A stretch of DNA of 64,000 bases, from contig NZ_VUME01000010.1 of NCBI RefSeq assembly GCF_009696325.1, positions 1-64,000 on the forward strand, read 5' to 3'. This document shows, piece after piece, positions 42,140 through 49,744 of this stretch (the stretch's first letter is position 1; each line of letters begins with the position of its first letter). Below the pieces are notes generated by a model. The model did no database searches. It worked only from the letters and a program-made list of their open reading frames with translations, and was not told the DNA's origin. This stretch comes from Collinsella sp. WCA1-178-WT-3 (M1). GTDB lineage: Bacteria > Actinomycetota > Coriobacteriia > Coriobacteriales > Coriobacteriaceae. Both the position numbers and the translations under genes were made by a program.

Positions 42140-42820
42140 ATGCGGGTTTTGATTACGGGCGCTTCGGGCGGTATCGGAGCCGCGTGCGTGCGGCGCTTTT
42201 TGGACGAGGGCCACGAGGTCGTGGGCTTTGATCTGCTGCCGGCGGTGATCGAACACGAGCGCTACCGCCATCTGATTGTTGATGTCCGCGAGCCGGGCTC
42301 GTTTCCAGGCGACCTTGAACCCCAAGTGATCGTGAACGTTGCGGGTACGCAGGATTCGGTCGACGATATCGCCACCAACCTGTGTGGCACCATCAACGTG
42401 ACCGAGCGCTACGCCTTTGTGGGGGAGGGGCTTGCTGCCAAGCCGGCGCCCGCTATCAAATCCGTGGTCAATGTGGGGTCGGCGAGCGGGCATACGGGAT
42501 CGGAGTTTCCCGCCTATGCTGCCAGCAAGGGCGGCGTTATCGCCTACACCAAGAACCTTGCAAACCGCCTGGCACCGCAGGCCATCGCCAACAGTGTGGA
42601 CCCGGGTGGCGTTATCACGCCGCTCAACCGTTGCGTGATGGAAGACGAACACCTGTGGAACCAGATTATGGAGCTTACGCCGCTTAAACGCTGGGCAACC
42701 GCCCAAGAGATCGCCGAGTGGATCTACTTTGTGGGCGTGACCAACCGGTTTATGACCGGGCAGAGCCTGCTCATTGATGGTGGCGAGGCCGGCCGCACAC
42801 AATTTATTTGGCCCGAATAG
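42140..42820 (+). CDS. Short-chain dehydrogenase/reductase
   Basis: The 226-residue protein has the Rossmann motif TGASGGIGA (about 6-14), NVAGTQD (about 69), and the catalytic SASGH...YAASK set (about 115-132). The C-terminal FMTGQSLLIDGGEAG matches NAD-binding SDRs, some of which are 3-alpha-hydroxysteroid dehydrogenases in gut bacteria; the substrate here is unknown. The SD aaggag lies before the start. It follows the VUT transporter gene by nine bases and ends before a strong terminator. Confidence 0.8.
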   Translation: MRVLITGASGGIGAACVRRFLDEGHEVVGFDLLPAVIEHERYRHLIVDVREPGSFPGDLEPQVIVNVAGTQDSVDDIATNLCGTINVTERYAFVGEGLAAKPAPAIKSVVNVGSASGHTGSEFPAYAASKGGVIAYTKNLANRLAPQAIANSVDPGGVITPLNRCVMEDEHLWNQIMELTPLKRWATAQEIAEWIYFVGVTNRFMTGQSLLIDGGEAGRTQFIWPE

Positions 42821-42821
42821 G

Positions 42822-42860
42822 AAACGCGCCCGATGGAAAGCCGTCGGGCGCGTTTTTGAT
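42822..42860 (+). terminator. Bidirectional rho-independent terminator
   Basis: aaacgcgcccga (42822-42833) pairs with tcgggcgcgttt (42844-42855) and is followed by a T-run on the + strand; it lies between the convergent SDR and ung genes. Confidence 0.85.
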
Positions 42861-42870
42861 GTATCGATTT

Positions 42871-43596
42871 TTAGCCGAGACAAGTCCAGTTGACGGGGGT
42901 CGAGCCGTGCTGTTCGAGTAGCCGATTGGCTGCCGAGAAGGGTCGCGACCCCATAAAAGCGGGGAGTTCTGCCGTGGCACGGTTGGCCGAAAGCGGCGAG
43001 GGGTGCGTGGAGGCAAGGCAGAACTTGCCGGTTGTTTTGCCCGCGTCGATTGCGGCGAGCTTGCCCTCAACCATCTGCTGGGCAAAGCGGCCCCATGCCA
43101 AAAAGACTACCGGTTGGGGTAGCTGGCAGCAGCGTTCGATAACGTAGTCGGTGAGCGTACTCCAGCCCAGCTTGGCGTGTGAGTTCGCGGCATGCTCGCG
43201 CACGGTAAGCGTAGTGTTGAGGAGCAGGACGCCCTGTTGTGCCCATGGCGTCAGATCTCCCGTGGCGGGAATGGGACAACTCAGATCGGCTTTGAGTTCC
43301 TTATAGATGTTGCGCAGGCTTGGCGGCAACTTGGTTTGCGTCGCGGGGACCGAGAACGATAACCCCATGGCCTGGTTGGGCCCGTGATAAGGATCTTGGC
43401 CCAAGATGACAACTTTGACCTGGTCGGCCGGCGTGTAGGCGAGGGCATTGAGGATGTCGTCTTGTGCCGGGTAGATGGTCTGCTCGGCACGCAAAAGGGC
43501 GATGCGCTCGAGCAGCTGGTTCGTAGTGTCACGTACCGGCTGCGGCGCATCGTCCAACCAAGTTGCTATGTTGCGGTCGCGAGTTGCGGTGTCCAT
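42871..43596 (-). CDS. ung: Uracil-DNA glycosylase
   Basis: The 241-residue enzyme removes uracil from DNA as the first step of base excision repair. It shows the family 1 water-activating motif GQDPYHGPNQA (about 66-76) and the DNA-contact HPSPLSANRA motif (about 198-207). The length is typical. The start at 43596 has aaaggag upstream. The gene is read toward a shared terminator. The neighbouring LysR remnant begins 39 bp upstream on the other strand. Confidence 0.9.
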   Translation of the reverse strand: MDTATRDRNIATWLDDAPQPVRDTTNQLLERIALLRAEQTIYPAQDDILNALAYTPADQVKVVILGQDPYHGPNQAMGLSFSVPATQTKLPPSLRNIYKELKADLSCPIPATGDLTPWAQQGVLLLNTTLTVREHAANSHAKLGWSTLTDYVIERCCQLPQPVVFLAWGRFAQQMVEGKLAAIDAGKTTGKFCLASTHPSPLSANRATAELPAFMGSRPFSAANRLLEQHGSTPVNWTCLG

Positions 43597-43634
43597 GGAG
43601 CTCCTTTATGGCAAATGCTATGTTGGCATCTATT

Positions 43635-43963
43635 GTAAAGGCGCACCGGTTGCCTTTATGCCGCGGCTGCATGAAGAGCGGGGTCTACGAGACGTGCTCG
43701 ATGCATTCGCGGCGCATGGGCTGTCGCCGCACGTGACGAGCGAGGTGACCGACGACTACACCATCATGGCGATGGTGGAGGAGGGTCTAGGCGTGAGTAT
43801 GCTCTACCGTCGTACTGTGGAGGGCATGCGGGCCGATATTCGCGTACGTCCCATCGTGCACGCCCCCTCACGCGACGTAGTGGCGGCCTGGCGCAGCTGG
43901 GACACCATGCCTATCGCCACGAGGCGCTTTATCGACTATATGAGCTCGCATATTGTCAATTAA
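43635..43963 (+). pseudogene. LysR-type regulator, C-terminal fragment
   Basis: The frame carries the last ~110 residues of a LysR effector-binding domain: PVAFMPRLHEERGLRDVL, SEVTDDYTIMAMVEEGLG, SMLYRR and RFIDYMSSHI. The DNA-binding N-terminal domain is absent; the frame upstream overlaps the ung start region and gives no homology. It is a remnant of a regulator gene truncated by a deletion next to ung. Confidence 0.8.
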
Positions 43964-43990
43964 TGACTGGCGTGGCGTTGAGTGCGGTGT

Positions 43991-45373
43991 TTAGCAGGCT
44001 GTCGCTTTGGCTTGGGTAGCGCGATGGGTGCGTGCCGGGTGGCAGAGTAGTACCGCCACGACCATAAAGAACGCCGTGGTGCCCAGGCTGATGGGGTAGA
44101 CCATCATGATGTTCGCAAAGGTGCGGAAGTGCGGGAACACGCAGAATACCCAATAGAAGCGGATGCCGCAGACGCAGATCATGGTGATAAGGGCGGGCAT
44201 GAGCGAGATGCCAAAGCCGCGCAGGTAGCCGGACATGTTCTCGTAGAGCATGATAAAGGCGTATGCAGGGAAGATAGAGCACACGCGGATATAGCCGATT
44301 GAGACGATGTTGGGATCGCTGTTGAACAACGACAGGATCTCGCGCCCCAGGCCGACAATAACAATAATCGTGGTGAGCGCGACGACACCGCCTTCGACCA
44401 GGCAGACCTTAAGGGTCTTGGTGCAGCGGTCGATCTGACGGGCACCGTGGTTTTGTCCCACAAAGGTGGTGCAAGCCTGGCTAAAGCTGTTGAGCAGGTT
44501 GTAGCACACGCACTCCAGGCTCATGGCGGCGCTCGAGGCCGCCATGACCTCGGTGCCCAGGCTGTTGATGGCGGACTGGATGATGATGTTGGCGACGGCA
44601 AAGACGGCGCTTTGGATGCCGGCGGGCAGGCCGATCTTGACGATGCGCTTGAGGGCGACGGGGTCGATAGCAAGGTCGCGCGGGGTGACGCGGACGACGG
44701 AGTCGGTCTTGAGCAGGCGGATAAAGAGTGTAGCGGCGCTGACGGTGTAGGCGATGACGGTGGCGATGGCGACACCCGCGGCGCCCCAGTGGAGTACGGG
44801 GACAAAGATGAGGTCCAGGCCAATGTTGAGGACGGTGGACACGGCAAGCGCTTGCAGCGGCATGCGGGTGATGCCGACGGAGCGGAAGATCGCGGCCTCA
44901 AAGTTGTAGAGCAAGATTGAGGGCATGCTGAGCAAAAAGACGCGTAGATAGAGCGAAGCGAGCGGCATGGTCTCGGCGGGAACGTTGAGCGCGGCGAGCA
45001 TGGGCTCGGCAAAGATCTCGCCCAGAGCGATGACGACAAAGCCCACGAGCGCCATTAAAATCGAGGTATGGACGGCGCGTTTGACCATATTCTGATCGTT
45101 GCGGCCGATAGCGTTGGCGATGACCACGTTGGAGCCAAGCGACATGCCAATAAACAGGTTGAGCATAAGGCTGGTAAGCGGAACATTGGAGCCGACTGCC
45201 GCCATGGCGAGGGTTCCCTGGTCGCCCGAGAAGTTACCGATAATGACCGTGGCGATGAGGTTTGACAGCTGCTCCAAGATGCTCGTGGCGGCCACGGGCA
45301 AGGCGAACAGGGGGATATTGCGCCACAGTGAGCCGGTGGTCATGTCGATGTGCTTAGATGCGGTATCAGCCAT
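43991..45373 (-). CDS. MATE-family efflux transporter
   Basis: The 460-residue membrane protein has twelve predicted helices in two halves and fits the MATE family of Na+ or H+ coupled exporters (LEQLSNLIATVIIGNFSGDQ, ITRMPLQALAVSTVLNIGLD, MSLECVCYNLLNSFSQACTT). The N-terminal polar stretch is short. The start at 45373 lacks a strong SD (gag seen). It may expel cationic drugs or metabolites; the substrate cannot be told. It is convergent to the LysR remnant, and a REP-like palindrome lies upstream. Confidence 0.85.
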   Translation of the reverse strand: MADTASKHIDMTTGSLWRNIPLFALPVAATSILEQLSNLIATVIIGNFSGDQGTLAMAAVGSNVPLTSLMLNLFIGMSLGSNVVIANAIGRNDQNMVKRAVHTSILMALVGFVVIALGEIFAEPMLAALNVPAETMPLASLYLRVFLLSMPSILLYNFEAAIFRSVGITRMPLQALAVSTVLNIGLDLIFVPVLHWGAAGVAIATVIAYTVSAATLFIRLLKTDSVVRVTPRDLAIDPVALKRIVKIGLPAGIQSAVFAVANIIIQSAINSLGTEVMAASSAAMSLECVCYNLLNSFSQACTTFVGQNHGARQIDRCTKTLKVCLVEGGVVALTTIIVIVGLGREILSLFNSDPNIVSIGYIRVCSIFPAYAFIMLYENMSGYLRGFGISLMPALITMICVCGIRFYWVFCVFPHFRTFANIMMVYPISLGTTAFFMVVAVLLCHPARTHRATQAKATAC

Positions 45374-45436
45374 ACGCTCTCAATCTCTAACGTGCTATTT
45401 CGTGCTTATTTGCGCAGACGATGATACTCCTAATCA

Positions 45437-45496
45437 CCTAGTCATTGGGGGCGTTCTTAAACGACTAGTCATTCAAGAACGCCCCCAATGACTAGG
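45437..45496. repeat. REP-like palindrome (cattgggggcgttctt type)
   Basis: The 22-nt arm 45437-45458 pairs perfectly with 45475-45496; the loop repeats actagtcatt. It is a near copy of the palindrome at 26372-26427. Confidence 0.8.
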
Positions 45497-45551
45497 TGGG
45501 GAAGGCGTGCGACAATGGTGTACGTTGTATTGTTCGCGCTAAGGAGTTGCC

Positions 45552-46367
45552 ATGTTGTTGTGTCCCGTTTGCCATGAGCCGTTGGTGGACGACGAGCGCG
45601 GTGCTGCATGCGCGGGCGGACACCGGTTTGACCGTGCGCGCGAGGGTTATCTATATCTGCTACGTTCGTCCAAGAGCGGCGACTCCATGGGCGATCCCAA
45701 GTCGCAGGCACGCAGCCGTCGTGACTTTTTGAACCGTGGCTACTATGCGCCGCTGCGCGATGCAATGGTCGAGCTGGTGCGCAAACGGGTTTCTGGGCGT
45801 GCTGCGTCTACAGGCGGTCCCATGACGCTGCTCGATATTTGCTGCGGTGAGGGTTACTACACCAGCGCGATGGGCGCGGTACCGGGCGTGGACGCTTATG
45901 GCTTTGACCTGGGCAAAGAAATGGTACGCCTGGCCGCCAAGCGCGGCGATGCGACCTATTTTGTGGCCAACATGAAAGACATCCCAGTGGCCGATGGCGC
46001 CTTCGATATGGTGACCGAGCTCTTTGCTCCCTTTAACGAGCGTGAGTTTGCCCGCGTGTTGGCGCCGGAGGGTTCGCTCTACACCGTGGTGCCGGGTGCC
46101 CGTCATCTCTTTGGGCTCAAGGAGGTGCTCTACGACACGCCGTACCTCAACGACGAAAAGCTTCCGAAGACGATGGAGCTTAAACTGGTCGGCACGCAGC
46201 GGGTGTCCGCGAATATTACGCTCCAGACCCAGGCCGACATCGAGGCGGTGTTCCAGATGACGCCGTACTACTACCGCACACGCCCTACCGACAAAGAGCG
46301 CCTGGCAAACCTGGACACCCTTAAAACCGACATCGACTTCATCATTGCCGAGTACCGCCACAGCTAA
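45552..46367 (+). CDS. rlmA: 23S rRNA (guanine-N1)-methyltransferase RlmA-like
   Basis: The 271-residue enzyme would methylate a guanine in helix 35 of 23S rRNA (G745 in E. coli, G748 in Gram-positives) with SAM. A zinc-binding start (LCPVCHEPL, C..GHRFD, then REGYLYLL) is followed by the SAM motif LLDICCGEGYYT (about 92-103). The close FDLGKEMVRLAAK and LYDTPYLNDEKL blocks fit the family. In Gram-positive bacteria the G748 form can modulate tylosin sensitivity; that is not shown here. The SD aaggag supports the start. Confidence 0.85.
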   Translation: MLLCPVCHEPLVDDERGAACAGGHRFDRAREGYLYLLRSSKSGDSMGDPKSQARSRRDFLNRGYYAPLRDAMVELVRKRVSGRAASTGGPMTLLDICCGEGYYTSAMGAVPGVDAYGFDLGKEMVRLAAKRGDATYFVANMKDIPVADGAFDMVTELFAPFNEREFARVLAPEGSLYTVVPGARHLFGLKEVLYDTPYLNDEKLPKTMELKLVGTQRVSANITLQTQADIEAVFQMTPYYYRTRPTDKERLANLDTLKTDIDFIIAEYRHS

Positions 46368-46369
46368 CC

Positions 46370-46406
46370 AACCTGCCAAAAAGGGACAGGTTTATTTTGG
46401 CAGGTT
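46370..46406 (+). terminator. REP-like hairpin after rlmA
   Basis: aacctgccaaaa (46370-46381) pairs perfectly with ttttggcaggtt (46395-46406) and is followed by tttat; the loop contains gggacagg. It probably terminates rlmA. Confidence 0.7.
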
Positions 46407-46496
46407 TTATCTGGGCAAATGTAAAGGGCCGACCGCGTTACTGCGCGATCGGCCCATGTTAGTTGCTTGGCTGCAGGGGTTATGAGAAGCGAGTGC

Positions 46497-46898
46497 CTAC
46501 AGGCGGTCCTTGTTCTCGGCCTTAACGGCGTGCGCCTGCTGAACAAAGAACAGGTCGTAGACCACGATGACAAAGGCACCGATATTGACGGCGCTGCCGC
46601 CGAGTGCGGGAAGCGTGAGCACGGCCTGCGCAATCGTGGCGATCGCGGCAACGATGCCAAGCTTAAACGCGCTATCCACCTGCGAGGGCTTGTTGGCGCC
46701 CTTGATGCCCGCAACACCTGCGGAAAGATCGACAATGCCCTTGACGACAAGCACGACCGCGGCGAGCATGGCGTTCGACCCGTACGTGGAATCGAGGCTG
46801 CCCCTGGCGATACCGATGCCGGCGATGACGAGGCTGGCGATGCCCAAAACAAAGTAGACGAGGGCAAGGATTTTGAGAGTCTTGCGAGCGGAGCTCAT
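46497..46898 (-). CDS. Four-helix membrane protein of unknown function
   Basis: The 133-residue protein has four predicted membrane helices (LALVYFVLGIASLVIAGIGI, then MLAAVVLVVKGIVDLSAG, LGIVAAIATIAQAVLTLPAL and FVIVVYDLFF) and short polar ends. I do not recognise the family. The start at 46898 has aaagga upstream, and an earlier codon at 46967 would place hydrophilic sequence first. It stands alone on the minus strand. Confidence 0.65.
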   Translation of the reverse strand: MSSARKTLKILALVYFVLGIASLVIAGIGIARGSLDSTYGSNAMLAAVVLVVKGIVDLSAGVAGIKGANKPSQVDSAFKLGIVAAIATIAQAVLTLPALGGSAVNIGAFVIVVYDLFFVQQAHAVKAENKDRL

Positions 46899-47131
46899 GG
46901 CTGGTCCTTTCGATACGAGTACGCCGATCTGGCGTAGCCCATGTGCTGCACATATGGTGAAGCACATTGTAGTTCAACGCAGCGATGCGTGCGCCTGAAA
47001 GCGCTTTGAGCCCGCGCAGCCCAATTCGACCTTTCAAAAAGGAAAGCTGGACGTAAGCCAAATCGATGGCAGCTCATGTGCGGCGCTGCGATGATGAGAC
47101 CGTAACAAGGAGCTGTTCTTAAGGAGGAGCC

Positions 47132-47275
47132 ATGATGTACGGAGCAGGGCGAGTGCATGAGCCGCGGTCGTTGGGAAGGCGCATGGGCGATTCTGTGATC
47201 GCTGCCGTGTGCACGGGATTGATGGCGGTGCTTTGCATTGGGATGCTGTGGGCCATGTCGCATGTGGGACAATAG
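47132..47275 (+). CDS. 47-residue single-span membrane protein
   Basis: The small gene starts at ATG 47132 (or the next ATG, 47135) behind a near-ideal SD, aaggagg, and stops at 47273-47275. The product has a basic N-terminus (RVHEPRSLGRRMGDS) and one hydrophobic helix (VIAAVCTGLMAVLCIGMLWA). It is the kind of small membrane protein often missed in annotation. The rsmJ gene follows 63 bp later on the same strand. Its function is unknown. Confidence 0.6.
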   Translation: MMYGAGRVHEPRSLGRRMGDSVIAAVCTGLMAVLCIGMLWAMSHVGQ

Positions 47276-47338
47276 CGGACGGTTGGGTGCCGGCATAAAC
47301 GGCGCTCACGTATTCATTTTGCTTGTTAAGGAGTACCC

Positions 47339-48043
47339 ATGGGCGTCGTCGATCCCTTTTCTGTTGCTCGGGCCGCGGGGCTTGAGCTGATCGGGAAGTC
47401 CGCGGGCCTCACGCTCACCGACGGCACGATGGAGTTGCGTGCCGATTTTGTCCGCATGCTGCCACGGCTCAAACAGGGCCGTCTGCAGCAAGAGCTGTTG
47501 GTAAAGGCTGCGCGCGCAAAAGGCGTCGAGTGCCCATGGGCGATTGATGCCACGGCAGGCTTTGGCGAGGATTCGCTGCTGCTGGCGGCTGCGGGCTTTA
47601 CTGTCGATCTGTATGAGCAGGATTGCGTGATCGCGGCGCTCCTCAAGGATGCCTTGGATCGCGCGGCAGATGATCCGGCGCTTGCGACTGCCGTGGCCCG
47701 CATGCGCTTACATGCGGGCGAGGACAGCATTGCCGGCCTTCACCATATAACTGAGTTGATCGGGCAGGGCGAGCTCACCGCTCCCGACGTGGTGTATCTG
47801 GACCCCATGTTTCCCGAGCGCACAAAGAGCGCGGCGGTTAAAAAGAAGTTTCAACTCTTGCATCATCTGGAACAGCCGTGTGCCGATGAGGAGACGCTGG
47901 TCGAAGCTGCGCTTGCGGTGCGCCCGCGCAAGGTCGTTATCAAGCGGCCGGTGAAGGGGCCGCTGCTTGCCGGCGTTAAGCCGAGCTATCAACTTGCGGG
48001 CAAGGCCGTTCGTTACGATGTTTTGGTGCCGCCGCGCCCGTAG
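47339..48043 (+). CDS. rsmJ: 16S rRNA (guanine1516-N2)-methyltransferase
   Basis: The 234-residue enzyme methylates G1516 of 16S rRNA with SAM. It has the SAM motif AIDATAGFGEDSLLLAAAGF (about 68-87) and the RsmJ catalytic block VVYLDPMFPERTKSAAVKKK (about 150-169). Its length is normal. The start at 47339 has aaggag upstream. It may be cotranscribed with the small membrane protein gene before it. Confidence 0.85.
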   Translation: MGVVDPFSVARAAGLELIGKSAGLTLTDGTMELRADFVRMLPRLKQGRLQQELLVKAARAKGVECPWAIDATAGFGEDSLLLAAAGFTVDLYEQDCVIAALLKDALDRAADDPALATAVARMRLHAGEDSIAGLHHITELIGQGELTAPDVVYLDPMFPERTKSAAVKKKFQLLHHLEQPCADEETLVEAALAVRPRKVVIKRPVKGPLLAGVKPSYQLAGKAVRYDVLVPPRP

Positions 48044-48092
48044 CTTGCGTGCGATGGTTGGCGCTCCGTCGGTGTCGTGCCGATGCGGGGGT

Positions 48093-48389
48093 CTATTTCC
48101 AAGGGTGCGACGTCAGGTGCCAGCCGCCGCAGTATTCGCATTTGTAGCAGGCCAAACCACGCCGCCCGCGGCTTTCGCAGTCGGCCATAACGGCCTCGGC
48201 CTCGGCGCGTGTGCCGTAACGGTTTTTGCGCTCGCACGACTTGTAGCGCCAGGCTTCATCGCGCTCGGCGTTCAGGGCGTCGCGGCGCTCGTCCTCGCGC
48301 GCAAACAGGTCGCTCATAGCGCCACCGGTGGCAGCGCCCAAAAACTCGCTTTTGGCCTTTGACCAGGCGGCTCGCTTTTTGCTTCCCAT
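48093..48389 (-). CDS. Small protein with C-terminal zinc-finger-like motif
   Basis: The 98-residue protein is basic, with a helical N-terminal part (SDLFAREDERRDALNAERDE) and a C-terminal CERKNRYG...CESRGRR...CYKCEYCGGWHL pattern that could bind zinc (CYKCEYC plus His). The start at 48389 has a gagggg SD a little far upstream; a TTG at 48410 is an alternative. Similar small proteins are common in actinobacterial phage and chromosome genes without known function. Confidence 0.55.
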   Translation of the reverse strand: MGSKKRAAWSKAKSEFLGAATGGAMSDLFAREDERRDALNAERDEAWRYKSCERKNRYGTRAEAEAVMADCESRGRRGLACYKCEYCGGWHLTSHPWK

Positions 48390-48463
48390 CTGCTTCTCGC
48401 CCCTCTTCAAACGCTGGTATCATAGCTCAATCAAAGTGATACCAATAAACGTGAGGTCGCCGC

Positions 48464-48955
48464 GTGATGATCAGAAAAACCCTCGATACCGACATTCCCG
48501 CCGTCATGGCTATCTATGACGCGGCCCGTGCCTTTATGCGCGCGCATGGCAACGCCACGCAGTGGCCCGAGGGCACGCCTTCTGCCGAGCAGCTGGCTGC
48601 CGATATCGCCGCCGGTGGTAGCTATGTGTTCGAAGTCGACGGCCGCGTGGTGGCGACGTTTGCCTTTTTACCGGGCCCGGACGAGTGCTATGACGTAATT
48701 GAGGACGGGCAATGGCGTAGCGACACTCCGTACGCCGTGCTGCACCGTGTGGCGTCCGACGGCACCGTGCACGGTATCGCGGCTGCGATGTTCGCCTTTG
48801 CCAAAGAGCGTGCCGACCATCTGCGTATCGATACGCATCGGGACAACCTGCCCATGCAGGGCGCGAGTATTAAAGCGGGGTTTGAGCGTGCCGGCGTCGT
48901 ATATGTGTCGGACGGCACGCCGCGTGTTGCGTTTGACTGGCTGCGCGAGGCATAA
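48464..48955 (+). CDS. GNAT-family N-acetyltransferase
   Basis: The 163-residue protein has the GNAT fold: MIRKTLDTDIPAVMAIYDAA at the start, VVATFAFLPGPDECYD in the middle, and VLHRVASDGTVHGIAAAMFA (acetyl-CoA region, about 89-108), ending DNLPMQGASIKAGFERAGVV. It transfers an acetyl group from acetyl-CoA to an unknown amine. The start is GTG at 48464 or the next ATG; gagg lies upstream. A strong terminator follows. Confidence 0.8.
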   Translation: MMIRKTLDTDIPAVMAIYDAARAFMRAHGNATQWPEGTPSAEQLAADIAAGGSYVFEVDGRVVATFAFLPGPDECYDVIEDGQWRSDTPYAVLHRVASDGTVHGIAAAMFAFAKERADHLRIDTHRDNLPMQGASIKAGFERAGVVYVSDGTPRVAFDWLREA

Positions 48956-48991
48956 GAGCGGGGGCGCGTATCTACGCTCCAAGTAAGCGAA

Positions 48992-49016
48992 AATGGCCCC
49001 GGGTGGGGCCATTTTT
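48992..49016. terminator. Bidirectional terminator
   Basis: aatggcccc (48992-49000) pairs with ggggccatt (49005-49013), T-run after it; it separates the convergent GNAT and mscL genes. Confidence 0.85.
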
Positions 49017-49073
49017 GATCGCTGCGCTGTTTTGCAAGGTGGTAGATGTCGCTCGCTGTCGGCTCTAAGGCAC

Positions 49074-49499
49074 CTACGCTCGGGGCAGCTCGCTTCCGCA
49101 GTGGCAACACTTGGTCGCGCCTTCGTGCACCTCTTCCAGGCAATACGGACAGACGGGCGCCGGTGCGGCTTCCTCGGCGGTGGCACCGGCGAGCCTGTCG
49201 CCGATTTCCTGCGCCTTGTTGAATGCCTTGACGATGGCAAAGACGATTGCCGCCACAATCAAAAAATTGATGCACGAGCCGATAAAGGCGCCAAAGTCGA
49301 TATTAGTGCCCGGCACCACCAGCCCCGAGATCTCGGTAGCGCTACCGCCGGCAATCACGGAGATAAGCGGGTTGATGATGTTATCGGTAAGTGAGGTCAC
49401 GATGGCGGTGAATGCGCCGCCGATAATCACGCCGACGGCCATGTCCATCACGTTGCCGCGATTGATGAATTCCTTGAACTCGTTGAGCAATGTCTTCAT
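49074..49499 (-). CDS. mscL: Large-conductance mechanosensitive channel with zinc ribbon
   Basis: The 141-residue membrane channel opens under high membrane tension to release solutes during osmotic shock. Typical blocks are FKEFINRGNVMDMAVGVIIG (TM1) and a second helix (IGSCINFLIVAAIVFAIVKA). Beyond the usual end there is an added C-terminal zinc-ribbon-like tail (CPYCLEEVHEGATKCCHCGS) of about 25 residues. The start at 49499 has gaggag upstream. The tail is unusual compared with well-known MscL proteins and may affect gating or folding; this is inference. Confidence 0.85.
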   Translation of the reverse strand: MKTLLNEFKEFINRGNVMDMAVGVIIGGAFTAIVTSLTDNIINPLISVIAGGSATEISGLVVPGTNIDFGAFIGSCINFLIVAAIVFAIVKAFNKAQEIGDRLAGATAEEAAPAPVCPYCLEEVHEGATKCCHCGSELPRA

Positions 49500-49744
49500 G
49501 GTGACTCCTCGCTGTTGTGGGGTTCGCGTTGTTGCCGCCCCGGATGAGCCCGTGCAGGCAAAAAGGGGAGGTGCCGGCTTTCGCAAGGCGCGAACCTACG
49601 AAAATCGCCGCACGGCAACGCGGGGCGATGAGCTCGGTCGGGGGATAGGGCCCGCTTCGCCCGCCGGCCTGTAAATTGTATCATCCAGTGTGGAACGAGA
49701 GCGCCCGTTGCCGCGTGCGACGGGCTTGCAATAAGAGGAGAGCC

